Of a DNA stretch of 64,000 nucleotides, positions 27,324 through 37,750 are shown one piece after another (the first letter of the stretch is position 1; the number at the start of each line of letters is the position of its first letter). A program made the translations under genes and the position numbers. The notes under the pieces were generated by a model. It was given only the letters and a program-made list of their open reading frames with translations. It was not told the origin of the DNA and did no database searches. The stretch is taken from contig NZ_FOSN01000001.1 of the NCBI RefSeq assembly GCF_900114285.1, forward strand, positions 310,001-374,000. The letters run 5' to 3'. The DNA comes from Methylocapsa palsarum (GTDB lineage: Bacteria > Pseudomonadota > Alphaproteobacteria > Rhizobiales > Beijerinckiaceae).

Positions 27324-27677
27324 ATGACGGTGAGCGACGATACGGCGTTTGAAATTCCTCAAGTCTATTCCCGACACATTTTTGCTTGTTTCACACAACG
27401 TCCGCCGGGCCATCCGCGCGGAAGCTGCGGCGCGCTCGGCGCTCAGCCGCTCTGGGACCGTTTAAGCAAGAAAATCGAGGCGAAAGGCCTGACCGAGGTC
27501 GGGTTCACCGCCGCCGGCTGTCTTGGATTCTGCTCGGCCGGCCCGTTGATGGTCGTCTATCCCGAAGGCGTTTGGTATCGCCCGCAGACTCCGGAAGACA
27601 TTGATGAAATTTTCGAATCTCACTTGGTCGGCGGTAAGCTCGTCGAGCGCCTCGTGATGGTGTTGACCCGCGGTTGA
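27324..27677 (+). CDS. Thioredoxin-like [2Fe-2S] ferredoxin
   Basis: The protein has 117 residues. Cysteines in FACFTQRPPGHPRGSC and GCLGFCSAGP form the C-x(10-12)-C plus C-x3-C ligand set of thioredoxin-like [2Fe-2S] ferredoxins. The C-terminal half (PLMVVYPEGVWYRPQTPEDIDEI) is typical of the family. It may act as an electron carrier or cluster-related factor for nitrogenase. The gene is divergent from the YqeB-like operon and shares a NifA-type site with it. It stands alone; the next gene is convergent. Confidence 0.9.
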   Translation: MTVSDDTAFEIPQVYSRHIFACFTQRPPGHPRGSCGALGAQPLWDRLSKKIEAKGLTEVGFTAAGCLGFCSAGPLMVVYPEGVWYRPQTPEDIDEIFESHLVGGKLVERLVMVLTRG

Positions 27678-27761
27678 GCCCGGGGCGTCCTTTCAGACTT
27701 TCCCGTTCAGCTCTTCCGGCTGGAACCATATAGGGTTCGACAGGCGCCGGCCCGACGACGT

Positions 27762-28580
27762 TCAGAAATTCAATTGCCTGACCTTGGCGCTTGTTGACGG
27801 CTCCGGCCTCGAGCTGTTTTTGGCTGCGGCGCGGCGCAGGAGAGTCAGGCATTCGAGCGTCGCCGCCATATCCGTAACGGTGAAGCCGTCGAGCGTCTCG
27901 ATGGTAAGATCAGCTCCCGCCACGATCAGGCGCTCGAGAACGGCGGCCTTGCCGCTCGAAGCCGCGTACATGACGGCTGTCGCCCCGTTTTCGTTGCGGT
28001 TGTCGATCGCCGAACCGGCGTCGGCGAGGGCGTCGACGACATCGGTGCGGCCGCTATAACAGGCCAGCCAAAGCGCCGTATTGCCATCGTCATTTCTTGC
28101 ATCAAGCGCGGCGCCCGCCGCGATCAGCGCGCGCACGATCTTGAGATTTCCCGCCTGGCTCGCCATCATCAGGGGGGTCACGCCGTTCGCCGCGACGGCG
28201 TCGATCCGGGCGGCCGGGAAGCCATGCCGGATCAACCACGTCTGCAGCTGTCCGGGGAGCGGCGTTCTGGCGGATTGCTGTTTTCCCCAGGCCAGATATC
28301 CGCCTTCGAGGCTGTAGACCCGTTCAAATCCGTTTTCACAGAAGAGGCGGGCGAATTCCTCGCTCGCATAGCCTCGATGGCAGTAGATCAGGACCGGCCT
28401 GCGCTTCGCAGTTGAAGTGACGAAATTTTCCAGATTGGCGATCGACAGATTCATCGCTGTTTCGATGTGAGAACGTGCGAACGACTCGGCGTCGCGGACG
28501 TCGAGCAGGAGAACGCCCTCGCCGATGAGATTTGCTGTTTCTTCGGCGCTGACGCGGCAGAAGACGGGGCTCTGGGTCAT
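27762..28580 (-). CDS. Rhodanese-ankyrin fusion protein
   Basis: This 272-residue protein has an N-terminal rhodanese domain (residues about 10-105). Its active-site loop reads LIYCHRGYASEE, so the catalytic Cys is present. About three to four ankyrin repeats follow (about 125-240: NGVTPLMMASQAGNLKIVRAL, DGNTALWLACYSGRTDVVDAL, NGATAVMYAASSGKAAVLERL). It could carry persulfide sulfur to a partner bound by the ankyrin part. The gene is third in a minus-strand operon with the receiver-like and NifO-like genes; five bases separate it from the latter. The pairing with nif genes makes a role in Fe-S or nitrogenase maturation likely but not shown. Confidence 0.88.
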   Translation of the reverse strand: MTQSPVFCRVSAEETANLIGEGVLLLDVRDAESFARSHIETAMNLSIANLENFVTSTAKRRPVLIYCHRGYASEEFARLFCENGFERVYSLEGGYLAWGKQQSARTPLPGQLQTWLIRHGFPAARIDAVAANGVTPLMMASQAGNLKIVRALIAAGAALDARNDDGNTALWLACYSGRTDVVDALADAGSAIDNRNENGATAVMYAASSGKAAVLERLIVAGADLTIETLDGFTVTDMAATLECLTLLRRAAAKNSSRPEPSTSAKVRQLNF

Positions 28581-28585
28581 AGCGG

Positions 28586-29053
28586 TTACAGGTCCTCGGG
28601 ATGATCCGCCGTGGGCGGATCCCCGCGCCGCGGCGAAAATTCATTGGCGCAAGGGCGCGCGGCTGTGCTCCGCGTGCATCGCTCTGTTGTCAGGCCGCCC
28701 TCAAAGCCTGCCAGCAAGGAAGCAATCAACGCGCCCCCGAACCCCGCGGATCGCTTCCCCTCGACTTCCAGCAGCGGGCGGCGGATGAGAATCGGATGGG
28801 CTGCGAGGGCCGCGAGCGCCGCTTCCGGAGCCATGGCCGCCGGATCCACGGCTCCTGACTTCACGGCCGGCGCGGAGGCGTTGAACCAGGACGCGGGAGC
28901 GGCGTCGCCGAAATACGGCCGCAGCGATTCCGGCGTCCAGGATTGCGCGAGCAGGTTGCGCGCGACGACGATGTGGCCTGCGTTCTCGAGCAGACGTTTC
29001 TGCTGTGAGTTCGTCTTGCAACCTGGCTTTTCGTAGAAAATAATGGTCGCCAC
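28586..29053 (-). CDS. nifO: NifO-like, ArsC-fold nitrogenase-associated protein
   Basis: The protein has 155 residues from the GTG at 29053 (GGAG eight bases upstream). The first residues VATIIFYEKPGCKTNSQQKRLL form the thioredoxin/ArsC-like fold with a single Cys in PGC. The domain continues through IVVARNLLAQSWTPESLRPYFG and HPILIRRPLLEVEG, as in the nitrogenase-associated ArsC family (NifO, arsenate-reductase related). NifO affects molybdenum use in Azotobacter. The C-terminal 30 residues are rich in Arg and Pro. It sits between a receiver-like and a rhodanese-ankyrin gene. Confidence 0.85.
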   Translation of the reverse strand: MATIIFYEKPGCKTNSQQKRLLENAGHIVVARNLLAQSWTPESLRPYFGDAAPASWFNASAPAVKSGAVDPAAMAPEAALAALAAHPILIRRPLLEVEGKRSAGFGGALIASLLAGFEGGLTTERCTRSTAARPCANEFSPRRGDPPTADHPEDL

Positions 29054-29144
29054 CCGAAAACTCCGGTCCGACGGCTTTACGCAGACAAGTCCAGAACAAT
29101 ACAGGCGAGTCGCCGCCTCGTTGGACAATACCGGCGATCTCCGT

Positions 29145-29579
29145 CTACTTGAGCATGCCCAGTTGAACGAGCGGCGCCGCGCCGCCGCGCCCGAGAACCG
29201 TATCGACCTTCTTGCGAACCGCCTCGAGGCTGAGCGGCTTGACAATGGCGCCGTGCGCGCCGGCCTTGATGGCCTCCACGGCCGTCTTCTCATCCGCCTT
29301 GTCGCAGACGGTCAGAATTCGAACGCTCGGGAACTCCGCCTTCAAATCCTCGATAAGTTGCATGCCCCGCTCCTTCAGGAAGGAGACGCCCAACAGCAAC
29401 AGGTCGGGTTTCAGCCAGCCGGAAGCTTTGTCATACGCCTCCTCCGGTGTCGCGAGCTCATGGGTCTCGATTTCGTCATGCAACATGAATTGCAGCGCCG
29501 CGCGTACGATCTCGTCCTGATCGATCACAAAGACGCGGCGCTGATCGACCGCCTTGGACGTCTCAACACCAATCTGCAT
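29145..29579 (-). CDS. Receiver-domain protein lacking the phospho-acceptor Asp
   Basis: This 144-residue protein consists of a single response-regulator receiver domain with no output domain. The acidic pair (VIDQDE) and the conserved Lys (IVKPLS) are present. The usual acceptor segment PDLVLLD is PDLLLLG, so Asp is replaced by Gly (codon GGC). It cannot be phosphorylated in the standard way and probably works by protein contact. The start ATG 29579 was preferred over 29630 because the domain begins directly after it. It is the first gene of a minus-strand operon divergent from nifHDK and shares NifA-type sites with it. Confidence 0.82.
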   Translation of the reverse strand: MQIGVETSKAVDQRRVFVIDQDEIVRAALQFMLHDEIETHELATPEEAYDKASGWLKPDLLLLGVSFLKERGMQLIEDLKAEFPSVRILTVCDKADEKTAVEAIKAGAHGAIVKPLSLEAVRKKVDTVLGRGGAAPLVQLGMLK

Positions 29580-29633
29580 TTGAACTCCGCGGTATGGCCA
29601 TTCACATGCGCCAGAGGACGCAGGCCTCACGGT

Positions 29634-29649
29634 AGCAAATTCCGTTCCG
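29634..29649 (-). promoter_or_regulatory. Candidate sigma-54 promoter for the receiver-like operon
   Basis: On the minus strand the site reads CGGAACG-GAAT-TTGCT. GG and GC are spaced ten bases apart, with two mismatches in the -24 box. It is 55 bases before the ATG at 29579 and about 86 bases from the activator site at 29735. Confidence 0.5.
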
Positions 29650-29734
29650 TTGTCCGCCGTCGAAGTTTAGGTCCGGTTAGGAGATTCACGACGGCTCATG
29701 TCCGTTAACGATTTTGCCGGCGTCTCTCCGGCCA

Positions 29735-29750
29735 TGTTGCGTTTGTTACA
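29735..29750. promoter_or_regulatory. NifA upstream activator site 1 (nifH / receiver-like operon)
   Basis: TGT-TGCGTTTGTT-ACA matches TGT-N10-ACA exactly. It lies 108 bases before the nifH -24 box and can also serve the divergent operon. Confidence 0.75.
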
Positions 29751-29763
29751 GCCGACACCTTGT

Positions 29764-29779
29764 TGTCAGTTAGTACACA
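29764..29779. promoter_or_regulatory. NifA upstream activator site 2 (nifH)
   Basis: TGT-CAGTTAGTAC-ACA is a second exact match, 13 bases after the first site and 79 bases before the nifH -24 box. Two such sites are common before strongly expressed nifH genes. Confidence 0.75.
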
Positions 29780-29857
29780 TCGTCACAAGGCCTATCGGAG
29801 CTTGCGGACGCGTCAGAAAGTCCAATTAAAACAATGTCAAAATTTTTTATGAGGAGC

Positions 29858-29873
29858 TGGCATAGCGGTTGCT
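29858..29873 (+). promoter_or_regulatory. nifH sigma-54 promoter
   Basis: TGGCATA-GCGG-TTGCT has GG and GC at ten-base spacing with a perfect -12 box. The 156-base leader to the nifH ATG contains no gene. Confidence 0.85.
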
Positions 29874-29951
29874 GACTAAGTTGGCGGAACGGCGAGTGAG
29901 GGCTGAGCGCACGCAGACGCTCTAAGACGAGCGATGCGCTCCTTCCCGTGA

Positions 29952-30914
<963 letters not shown>

Positions 30915-30930
30915 TCCAATGACGTGACGT

Positions 30931-30959
30931 GTCCGGTCCCTCCGCCGGAGGGGCCGGAC
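30931..30959 (+). terminator. nifH-nifD intercistronic hairpin
   Basis: GTCCGGTCCCTCC pairs with GGAGGGGCCGGAC around a three-base loop (13 bp, one G-U). It lies 17 bases after the nifH stop and has no T-run, so it probably stabilises the nifH message or attenuates readthrough rather than ending transcription. Confidence 0.7.
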
Positions 30960-30991
30960 GGGTTGCAGCAACCAAATAGCGAGGTGAAGCC

Positions 30992-32494
30992 ATGAGCTTG
31001 GCGAAAACGGAGAGCGTTGCGGAAATCAAGGCTCGAAACAAAGAACTGATCAACGAGGTTTTGAAAGTCTATCCCGAGAAGACCGCCAAACGCCGCGCCA
31101 AGCACCTGAACGTGCATGAGGCCGGCAAGTCGGACTGCGGCGTCAAGTCGAACCTCAAGTCGATCCCGGGCGTCATGACGATCCGCGGCTGCGCTTACGC
31201 CGGCTCGAAGGGCGTCGTGTGGGGGCCGATCAAGGATATGATCCACATCAGCCATGGACCGGTCGGCTGCGGCCAGTATTCATGGGCCGCCCGGCGCAAT
31301 TATTATATCGGCACGACCGGCATCGACACGTTCGTCACGATGCAGTTTACGTCGGATTTCCAGGAAAAGGACATCGTCTTCGGCGGCGACAAGAAGCTCG
31401 CCAAGATCATGGATGAAATCCAGGTTCTCTTCCCGCTGAACAACGGCATCACCGTTCAGTCCGAATGCCCGATCGGCCTCATCGGCGACGACATCGAAGC
31501 CGTTTCGAAGCAGAAGTCGAAGGAATACGACGGCAAGACGATTGTCCCGGTCCGCTGCGAGGGTTTCCGCGGCGTTTCGCAATCGCTCGGCCATCATATC
31601 GCCAACGACGCCATTCGCGACTGGGTGTTCGAAAAGATGGATCCGAACGCTCCGCCGAAGTTCGAATCGACGCCCTACGACATCGCCATTATCGGTGATT
31701 ATAACATCGGTGGCGACGCCTGGGCCTCGCGCATCATTCTCGAAGAAATGGGCCTTCGCGTGATCGCGCAATGGTCGGGCGACGGCAGTCTTGCGGAACT
31801 CGAGGCGACGCCGAAGGCGAAGCTTAACGTTCTCCATTGCTACCGCTCGATGAACTACATCTCCCGCCACATGGAAGAAAAGTACGGTGTGCCGTGGTGC
31901 GAGTATAACTTCTTCGGGCCGTCCAAGATCGCGGAATCGCTGCGCAAGATCGCCAGCTATTTCGATGACAAGATCAAGGAAGGCGCGGAGCGGGTGATCG
32001 CGCGCTATCAGCCTCTGATGGATGCGATCATCGCCAAGTACCGTCCTCGCCTCGAAGGCAAGACGGTCATGCTGTTCGTCGGCGGTTTGCGTCCGCGCCA
32101 CGTCATTGGCGCCTATGAGGACCTCGGCATGGAGGTCGTCGGGACTGGCTACGAGTTCGGCCACAACGACGATTACCAGCGCACCGCGCAGCATTACGTC
32201 AAGGACGGCACGCTCATCTATGACGATGTGACGGGTTACGAATTCGAGAAGTTCGTCGAAAAGATCCAGCCGGATCTCGTCGGCTCGGGCATCAAGGAAA
32301 AATACGTCTTCCAGAAAATGGGCGTGCCTTTCCGGCAAATGCATTCCTGGGACTATTCCGGCCCGTACCACGGCTACGACGGCTTTGCGATTTTCGCGCG
32401 CGATATGGACATGGCCATCAACGCGCCGATCTGGAAAATGGCGAAGGCGCCATGGAAACAAACTCCTGCGCCGGCGCTACTGGCCGCGGAATAA
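30992..32494 (+). CDS. nifD: Nitrogenase MoFe protein alpha chain NifD
   Basis: This 500-residue subunit carries FeMo-cofactor and shares the P-cluster with NifK. P-cluster cysteines are visible in [11 protein letters not shown] and [11 protein letters not shown]. The FeMo-co histidine lies in [17 protein letters not shown] near the C-terminus, and the cofactor cysteine region is in [25 protein letters not shown] precedes the ATG. It is second in nifHDK. All features are standard for molybdenum nitrogenase. Confidence 0.99.
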   Translation: MSLAKTESVAEIKARNKELINEVLKVYPEKTAKRRAKHLNVHEAGKSDCGVKSNLKSIPGVMTIRGCAYAGSKGVVWGPIKDMIHISHGPVGCGQYSWAARRNYYIGTTGIDTFVTMQFTSDFQEKDIVFGGDKKLAKIMDEIQVLFPLNNGITVQSECPIGLIGDDIEAVSKQKSKEYDGKTIVPVRCEGFRGVSQSLGHHIANDAIRDWVFEKMDPNAPPKFESTPYDIAIIGDYNIGGDAWASRIILEEMGLRVIAQWSGDGSLAELEATPKAKLNVLHCYRSMNYISRHMEEKYGVPWCEYNFFGPSKIAESLRKIASYFDDKIKEGAERVIARYQPLMDAIIAKYRPRLEGKTVMLFVGGLRPRHVIGAYEDLGMEVVGTGYEFGHNDDYQRTAQHYVKDGTLIYDDVTGYEFEKFVEKIQPDLVGSGIKEKYVFQKMGVPFRQMHSWDYSGPYHGYDGFAIFARDMDMAINAPIWKMAKAPWKQTPAPALLAAE

Positions 32495-32502
32495 GCGCGA
32501 GA

Positions 32503-32532
32503 ATCCCGCCTGCGTCAAACAGCGGGCGGGAT
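32503..32532 (+). terminator. nifD-nifK intercistronic hairpin
   Basis: ATCCCGCCTGC (32503-32513) pairs with GCGGGCGGGAT (32522-32532) with one G-U pair and an eight-base loop. It has no T-run, so an RNA-stability role is more likely than termination. Confidence 0.6.
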
Positions 32533-32566
32533 CAACTCAAGCTTGGATATTGAGAAGGGCTTCAGA

Positions 32567-34126
32567 ATGACTCAGAATGCAGATCATGTGCTCGATCACT
32601 TCGAGCTATTCCGGGGTCCGGAATACCAGCAGATGCTGGCGAATAAAAAGAAACTGTTTGAAAATCCCCGCGACCCCGCGGAAGTGGAGCGGATTCGCGA
32701 ATGGGCGAAGACGCCCGAATATAAAGAGCTGAATTTCGCCCGCGAAGCCTTGACGGTCAATCCCGCCAAGGCGTGTCAGCCGCTCGGGGCCGTGTTCGCC
32801 GCCGTAGGCTTTGAGGAAACCATTCCGTTCGTGCATGGATCGCAAGGTTGCGTCGCTTATTATCGCAGCCATTTTTCCCGGCACTTCAAGGAGCCGAGCT
32901 CCTGCGTCTCGTCGTCGATGACCGAGGACGCAGCGGTGTTCGGCGGCCTGAACAACATGATCGACGGGCTCGCCAACACCTATAACATGTACAAGCCCAA
33001 GATGATCTCCGTCTCGACGACCTGCATGGCCGAAGTCATCGGCGACGACCTGAACGCCTTCATCAAAACGTCGAAGGAAAAAGGCTCCGTCCCGCAAGAC
33101 TATGACGTGCCCTTCGCCCATACGCCCGCATTCGTCGGCAGCCATATCACCGGCTATGACAATGTCATGAAAGGCATTTTTGCGCATTTCTGGGACGGCA
33201 AGGCCGGCACCGCGCCGAAGCTCGAACGCGTCCCGAACGAAAAGATCAATTTCATCGGCGGCTTCGACGGCTATACGGTCGGCAACATTCGGGAGATCAA
33301 GCGTCTCTTCGGCCTGATGGGAGTCGAATACACCATTCTCGCCGACAACAGCGACGTCTGGGATACGCCCACTGACGGTGAATTCCGCATGTACGACGGC
33401 GGAACGACCCTTGAAGAAGCCGCGAACGCCGTTCACGCCAAGGCGACGATCTCGATGCAGGAATATTGCACCGAAAAGACGCTTCCGCTGATCGCCGACC
33501 ACGGCCAGGAGGTTCTTGCCTTCAATCACCCGATCGGGGTGACCGCGACTGACAAGTTCCTGATGGAGGTGTCGCGCATCACCGGAAAGCCGATCCCGGA
33601 GACGATCGCGCGCGAGCGCGGCCGCTTCGTCGACGCGGTCGCCGATTCGAGCGCTCATATTCACGGCAAGAAGTTCGCCATTTATGGGGATCCGGATCTT
33701 TGCCTTGGACTTGCAGGCTTCCTGCTGGAACTCGGCGCGGAGCCGACCCACGTCTTGGCGACCAATGGCGGGAAAGGTTGGGAGAAAAAGGTCCAGGCCC
33801 TGTTCGACAGTTCGCCCTTCGGCAAAAACTGCAATGTCTACCCCGGCAAGGACCTCTGGCATATGCGTTCCTTGCTGTTTACTGATCCTGTAGATTTCCT
33901 GATTGGAAACACTTACGGGAAGTATCTTGAGCGCGACACCGGCACGCCGCTGATCCGTATCGGCTTCCCGGTTTTCGACCGACATCATCACCATCGTTAT
34001 CCGGTTTGGGGTTACCAGGGCGGAATGAACGTTCTCGTGTGGATTCTCGACAAGATTTTCGACGAAATCGACAAGAACACCATTGTTCCCGCGAAGTCGG
34101 ACTACAGCTTCGACATCATCCGTTAA
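32567..34126 (+). CDS. nifK: Nitrogenase MoFe protein beta chain NifK
   Basis: The protein has 519 residues from ATG 32567 ([15 protein letters not shown]), preceded by GAGAAGG. An in-frame TTG at 32543 is not needed. P-cluster cysteines occur in [23 protein letters not shown] and [12 protein letters not shown]. NifK forms the alpha2-beta2 MoFe tetramer with NifD. The C-terminus [18 protein letters not shown] is typical. It is third in the nifHDK unit. Confidence 0.99.
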   Translation: MTQNADHVLDHFELFRGPEYQQMLANKKKLFENPRDPAEVERIREWAKTPEYKELNFAREALTVNPAKACQPLGAVFAAVGFEETIPFVHGSQGCVAYYRSHFSRHFKEPSSCVSSSMTEDAAVFGGLNNMIDGLANTYNMYKPKMISVSTTCMAEVIGDDLNAFIKTSKEKGSVPQDYDVPFAHTPAFVGSHITGYDNVMKGIFAHFWDGKAGTAPKLERVPNEKINFIGGFDGYTVGNIREIKRLFGLMGVEYTILADNSDVWDTPTDGEFRMYDGGTTLEEAANAVHAKATISMQEYCTEKTLPLIADHGQEVLAFNHPIGVTATDKFLMEVSRITGKPIPETIARERGRFVDAVADSSAHIHGKKFAIYGDPDLCLGLAGFLLELGAEPTHVLATNGGKGWEKKVQALFDSSPFGKNCNVYPGKDLWHMRSLLFTDPVDFLIGNTYGKYLERDTGTPLIRIGFPVFDRHHHHRYPVWGYQGGMNVLVWILDKIFDEIDKNTIVPAKSDYSFDIIR

Positions 34127-34142
34127 GCCCGCTGATCGGCAG

Positions 34143-34182
34143 CGCCGCCGGCCCTGAGTTTTGCGCTCATAAGCCGGCGGCG
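34143..34182 (+). terminator. nifK-nifE intercistronic hairpin
   Basis: CGCCGCCGGC (34143-34152) pairs with GCCGGCGGCG (34173-34182), a perfect 10-bp stem with a 20-base loop. No sigma-54 site was found between nifK and nifE, so nifEN probably depend on readthrough past this hairpin, which could lower their expression. Confidence 0.55.
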
Positions 34183-34254
34183 AGCCGCCAACCCCAATGG
34201 CCTCGCCGGAGAGTCGGTCATTGACGATCGCCGGCGGCCAGTCAGGAGAGTCGA

Positions 34255-35931
34255 ATGAGTTCGCTGTCCGCTACGATCCAGGATGTCTTCAACGAACCGG
34301 GGTGCGGTAAGAACGCTAACAAATCGGAAGCGGAACGCAAGAAAGGCTGCACGAAGCAGCTTCAACCCGGCGGTGCGGCCGGGGGATGCGCATTCGACGG
34401 AGCCAAGATCGCCCTTCAACCTCTGACCGACGTCGCCCACCTTGTTCACGGTCCCATCGCCTGCGAGGGAAATTCGTGGGACAACCGGGGCGCAAAATCT
34501 TCCGGCTCGAACATCTGGCGGACGGGCTTTACAACTGACATCAATGAAACTGATGTCGTTTTCGGCGGAGAAAAACGCCTCTACAAAGCGATCAAGCAGA
34601 TCATTGAAAAATACGATCCGCCTGCAGTTTTCGTTTATCAGACCTGCGTGCCCGCGATGATCGGCGACGATATAGATGCAGTCTGCAAAGCGGCGCGCAC
34701 GAAATTCGGCAAGCCGGTTATTCCGATCAATTCGCCTGGCTTTGTCGGGCCGAAAAATCTTGGCAACAAACTGGCCGGGGAAGCGCTCCTCGAACACGTG
34801 ATTGGAACCGAAGAGCCGGATTACACGACGCCCTACGATCTCAACATCATCGGCGAATACAATCTCGCGGGCGAATTGTGGCAGGTGAAGCCGCTCCTCG
34901 ACGAGCTGGGGATTAGAGTCCTCTCCTGTATCTCGGGCGATGGCAAGTACCGTGAGGTTGCTTATTCGCATCGCGCCCGTGCTTCGATGATGGTCTGCTC
35001 AAAAGCGATGATCAACGTCGCCCGCAAGATGGAGGAGCGCTACGGCATTCCCTATTTCGAGGGATCGTTTTACGGCATCACCGATTCCAGCGAATCCCTG
35101 CGTGAGATCGCGAGGCTGCTGATCGAACGCGGCGCGCCGGCCGAATTGATGGACCGCACCGAAGCCGTCATCGCGCGGGAGGAGGCGCAGGCCTGGGCTG
35201 CGATCGCACATTTGAGGCCGCGGCTCGAGGGCAAGAAAGTTCTGCTGATCACCGGCGGCGTGAAATCCTGGTCCGTCCTGTCCGCCTTGCAAGAGGCGGG
35301 GCTGGAGCTTGTCGGCACCAGCGTCAAAAAATCGACCAAGGAAGATAAGGAGCGGATCAAGGAGCTCATGGGCCAGGACGCCCACATGATCGAGGATATG
35401 ACGCCGCGGGAAATGTACAAGATGCTGAAGGACGCCCGGGCCGACATCATGCTGTCCGGCGGGCGCTCGCAATTCGTGGCCCTCAAAGCGGCGATGCCAT
35501 GGCTCGACATCAATCAGGAGCGTCATCACGCCTATATGGGCTACATCGGCATGGTCAAGCTGCTCGAGGAGATCGACAAGGCGCTTTACAATCCGATCTG
35601 GGAACAGGTGCGCAAGCCCGCCCCCTGGGACGACCCGGCGTCTAACTGGCAATCGCTCGCTATGGCGCAGATGGACGCAGAAGCCGCCGCTCTTGCGGCC
35701 GATCCCGTACGCGCGGAAGAGGTCCGCCGGAGCGCAAAAATTTGCAACTGCAAAAGCGTCGCTCTCGGCGTGATCGAAGATGCGATCAACGCAGGAGGGC
35801 TGACCACCGTAGAAGAGGTCCGGACGAGCACCGGCGCTTCCGGCGGATGCGGCGCCTGTTCGGCGAAGGTCGAGGATATTCTTGCGCGCTGCGCGGTTCC
35901 CGCCGCGTCTGTTCTTGCTGCGGCGGAGTAG
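34255..35931 (+). CDS. nifE: FeMo-cofactor scaffold NifE with C-terminal BFD-like domain
   Basis: The protein has 558 residues. The NifE core (about 1-470) shows cluster cysteines in [26 protein letters not shown]-like segments and [13 protein letters not shown]. After about residue 490 there is an added BFD-type [2Fe-2S] domain with CNCKSVALG and [11 protein letters not shown] (C-x-C and C-x2-C ligands). NifEN is the scaffold on which the NifB-cofactor is matured to FeMo-co. The BFD fusion could transfer electrons to the scaffold. AGGAG precedes the ATG. nifN starts seven bases downstream. Confidence 0.97.
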   Translation: MSSLSATIQDVFNEPGCGKNANKSEAERKKGCTKQLQPGGAAGGCAFDGAKIALQPLTDVAHLVHGPIACEGNSWDNRGAKSSGSNIWRTGFTTDINETDVVFGGEKRLYKAIKQIIEKYDPPAVFVYQTCVPAMIGDDIDAVCKAARTKFGKPVIPINSPGFVGPKNLGNKLAGEALLEHVIGTEEPDYTTPYDLNIIGEYNLAGELWQVKPLLDELGIRVLSCISGDGKYREVAYSHRARASMMVCSKAMINVARKMEERYGIPYFEGSFYGITDSSESLREIARLLIERGAPAELMDRTEAVIAREEAQAWAAIAHLRPRLEGKKVLLITGGVKSWSVLSALQEAGLELVGTSVKKSTKEDKERIKELMGQDAHMIEDMTPREMYKMLKDARADIMLSGGRSQFVALKAAMPWLDINQERHHAYMGYIGMVKLLEEIDKALYNPIWEQVRKPAPWDDPASNWQSLAMAQMDAEAAALAADPVRAEEVRRSAKICNCKSVALGVIEDAINAGGLTTVEEVRTSTGASGGCGACSAKVEDILARCAVPAASVLAAAE

Positions 35932-35938
35932 GACGGCG

Positions 35939-37327
35939 ATGGCGAGCGTCACAACCGGCAGGAAAGCGTGCGCGGTAAACCCCTTGAAAATGAGCCAGCC
36001 GATTGGCGGCGCGCTGGCTTTCATGGGCTTGCGCGGAGCCATGCCGCTGCTGCATGGATCGCAAGGCTGCACATCCTTCGGGCTTGTGCTGTTCGTTCGG
36101 CACTTCAAGGAAGCGATTCCGCTGCAGACCACAGCGATGAGCGAAGTCGCGACGGTGCTTGGAGGTCTTGAGAACGTCGAACAGGCGATTCTCAATATCC
36201 ATAGCCGGACCAAGCCGGAACTGATCGGGATCTGCTCCACCGGAGTGACGGAGACAAAGGGCGACGACGTTGAAGGCTATCTCCGGCTCATTCGCCAGAA
36301 GCATCCTCACCTCGCCCAATTCCCGATGGTTTACGTTTCGACGCCGGATTTCAAGGACGCGTTTCAGGATGGCTGGGGAAAGACCGTCGCCCGGATGGTT
36401 GAAACCCTTGTCGAGACGCCGGAGGAAGGCGCGCCCAAGGATCCAAAGCGCGTCAATGTTCTGCCAGGCTGTCACCTCACTCCGGGAGATCTCGACGAAA
36501 TACGCACCATCACCGAGGACTTTGGCCTCGTGCCATCCTTTCTGCCGGATCTAGCCGGATCGCTAGACGGTCATATTCCGGATGAATTCACGCCGACGAC
36601 GATCGGCGGAATCGGGGTTGACGAAGTCGCTTCGATGGGCGGCGCATCCTGGACCATCGCGCTCGGCGAACAGATGCGTCCGGCGGCCGAGGCGATGCAA
36701 CAGAAAGCGGGCGTTCCCTACAGGCTCTTCCAGCGGCTCTGCGGATTGGCGCCGAACGACGACTTCATCATGTTCCTCAGCACTGTCAGCGGCAAGCCGG
36801 TCCCTGCAAAATACAGGCGCCAGCGCGGCCAGCTGGTCGATGCGATGCTGGACGGTCATTTCCACATCGGCGGACGCAAGCTTGCAATCGGCGCCGAGCC
36901 TGATCTCCTCTTCGACGTCAGCAGCATGCTGCATGAAATGGGAGCGCAGGTCGCGGCGGCGGTGACGACGACCCAGTCGCCCGTTCTCAGTGAGGTGCAA
37001 ACGGAGGAGGTTCTGATCGGAGACCTAGAGGATCTCGAGACGCTCGCATCGGAAAAAGGATGCGATCTTCTGATCACCCATTCTCACGGCCGGCAGGCGG
37101 CCGAACGGCTCAATATCCCGTTTCATCGCATGGGGCTTCCGATGTTCGACCGTCTCGGCGCCGGGCATCTTCTTTCGGTCGGATATCGCGGCGCGCGCGA
37201 TCTGATTTTCAACATCAGCAATTTGATTATTCTGGATCACGAACAAAATCACGAGCCGACGCCTATGACCTGGAGCGGCGGCGCTCATGACCCCGGAGCC
37301 AGTACGAAGACTCCGTCCACGCATTAA
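35939..37327 (+). CDS. nifN: FeMo-cofactor scaffold NifN
   Basis: The protein has 462 residues from ATG 35939 (MASVTTGRKACAVNPLKMSQ). A longer frame begins inside nifE and is not used. Conserved features are CAVNPLKMSQPIGGALAF, HGSQGCTSFGLVLFVRHF and the C-terminal half of the nitrogenase fold. It pairs with NifE in the scaffold tetramer. Seven bases separate it from nifE. The family and role are certain. Confidence 0.97.
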   Translation: MASVTTGRKACAVNPLKMSQPIGGALAFMGLRGAMPLLHGSQGCTSFGLVLFVRHFKEAIPLQTTAMSEVATVLGGLENVEQAILNIHSRTKPELIGICSTGVTETKGDDVEGYLRLIRQKHPHLAQFPMVYVSTPDFKDAFQDGWGKTVARMVETLVETPEEGAPKDPKRVNVLPGCHLTPGDLDEIRTITEDFGLVPSFLPDLAGSLDGHIPDEFTPTTIGGIGVDEVASMGGASWTIALGEQMRPAAEAMQQKAGVPYRLFQRLCGLAPNDDFIMFLSTVSGKPVPAKYRRQRGQLVDAMLDGHFHIGGRKLAIGAEPDLLFDVSSMLHEMGAQVAAAVTTTQSPVLSEVQTEEVLIGDLEDLETLASEKGCDLLITHSHGRQAAERLNIPFHRMGLPMFDRLGAGHLLSVGYRGARDLIFNISNLIILDHEQNHEPTPMTWSGGAHDPGASTKTPSTH

Positions 37328-37351
37328 CCCGAGAACGAAAGGCGCAGGGCC

Positions 37352-37747
37352 ATGAAAATTGCATTCGCCACCCAGGATCTGAAACGCGTCGACGCGCATT
37401 TCGGCTGGGCTAAAAACATCGCGATCTATGAAATAGGTCCGGAGGGACATCGCTTCCTCGAGGCGATCGAATTCGACGGCGACCTGAAAGAGGATGGCAA
37501 CGAAGACAAGCTCGCGCCCAAAATCGACGCCATCAAGGATTGCGCCATTCTCTATGTCGCCGCGATCGGCGGCTCTGGGGCGGCGAGAGTCGTCGCCAAC
37601 AACATTCACCCGATGAAGGTCAACCAGCCCGAGGAAATCTCCGATCTGCTCGTCAAGCTGGAGGACGTGCTGAAAGGCGCCCCGCCGCCGTGGCTCCGAA
37701 AGGCGCTGGCCAAAGACAAACCCAAAACATTGGATTTCGAGGATTGA
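37352..37747 (+). CDS. nifX: Nitrogenase cofactor carrier NifX
   Basis: This 131-residue protein is made of the NifX/NifB-C-terminal (dinitrogenase iron-molybdenum) fold: MKIAFATQDLKRVDAHFGWAKNIAIYEI, then ILYVAAIGGSGAARVV. It binds NifB-co or VK-cluster and passes it to NifEN. AACGAAAGG precedes the ATG. It follows nifN after 24 bases and precedes the NifX-associated gene after three bases. Confidence 0.96.
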   Translation: MKIAFATQDLKRVDAHFGWAKNIAIYEIGPEGHRFLEAIEFDGDLKEDGNEDKLAPKIDAIKDCAILYVAAIGGSGAARVVANNIHPMKVNQPEEISDLLVKLEDVLKGAPPPWLRKALAKDKPKTLDFED

Positions 37748-37750
37748 AAC

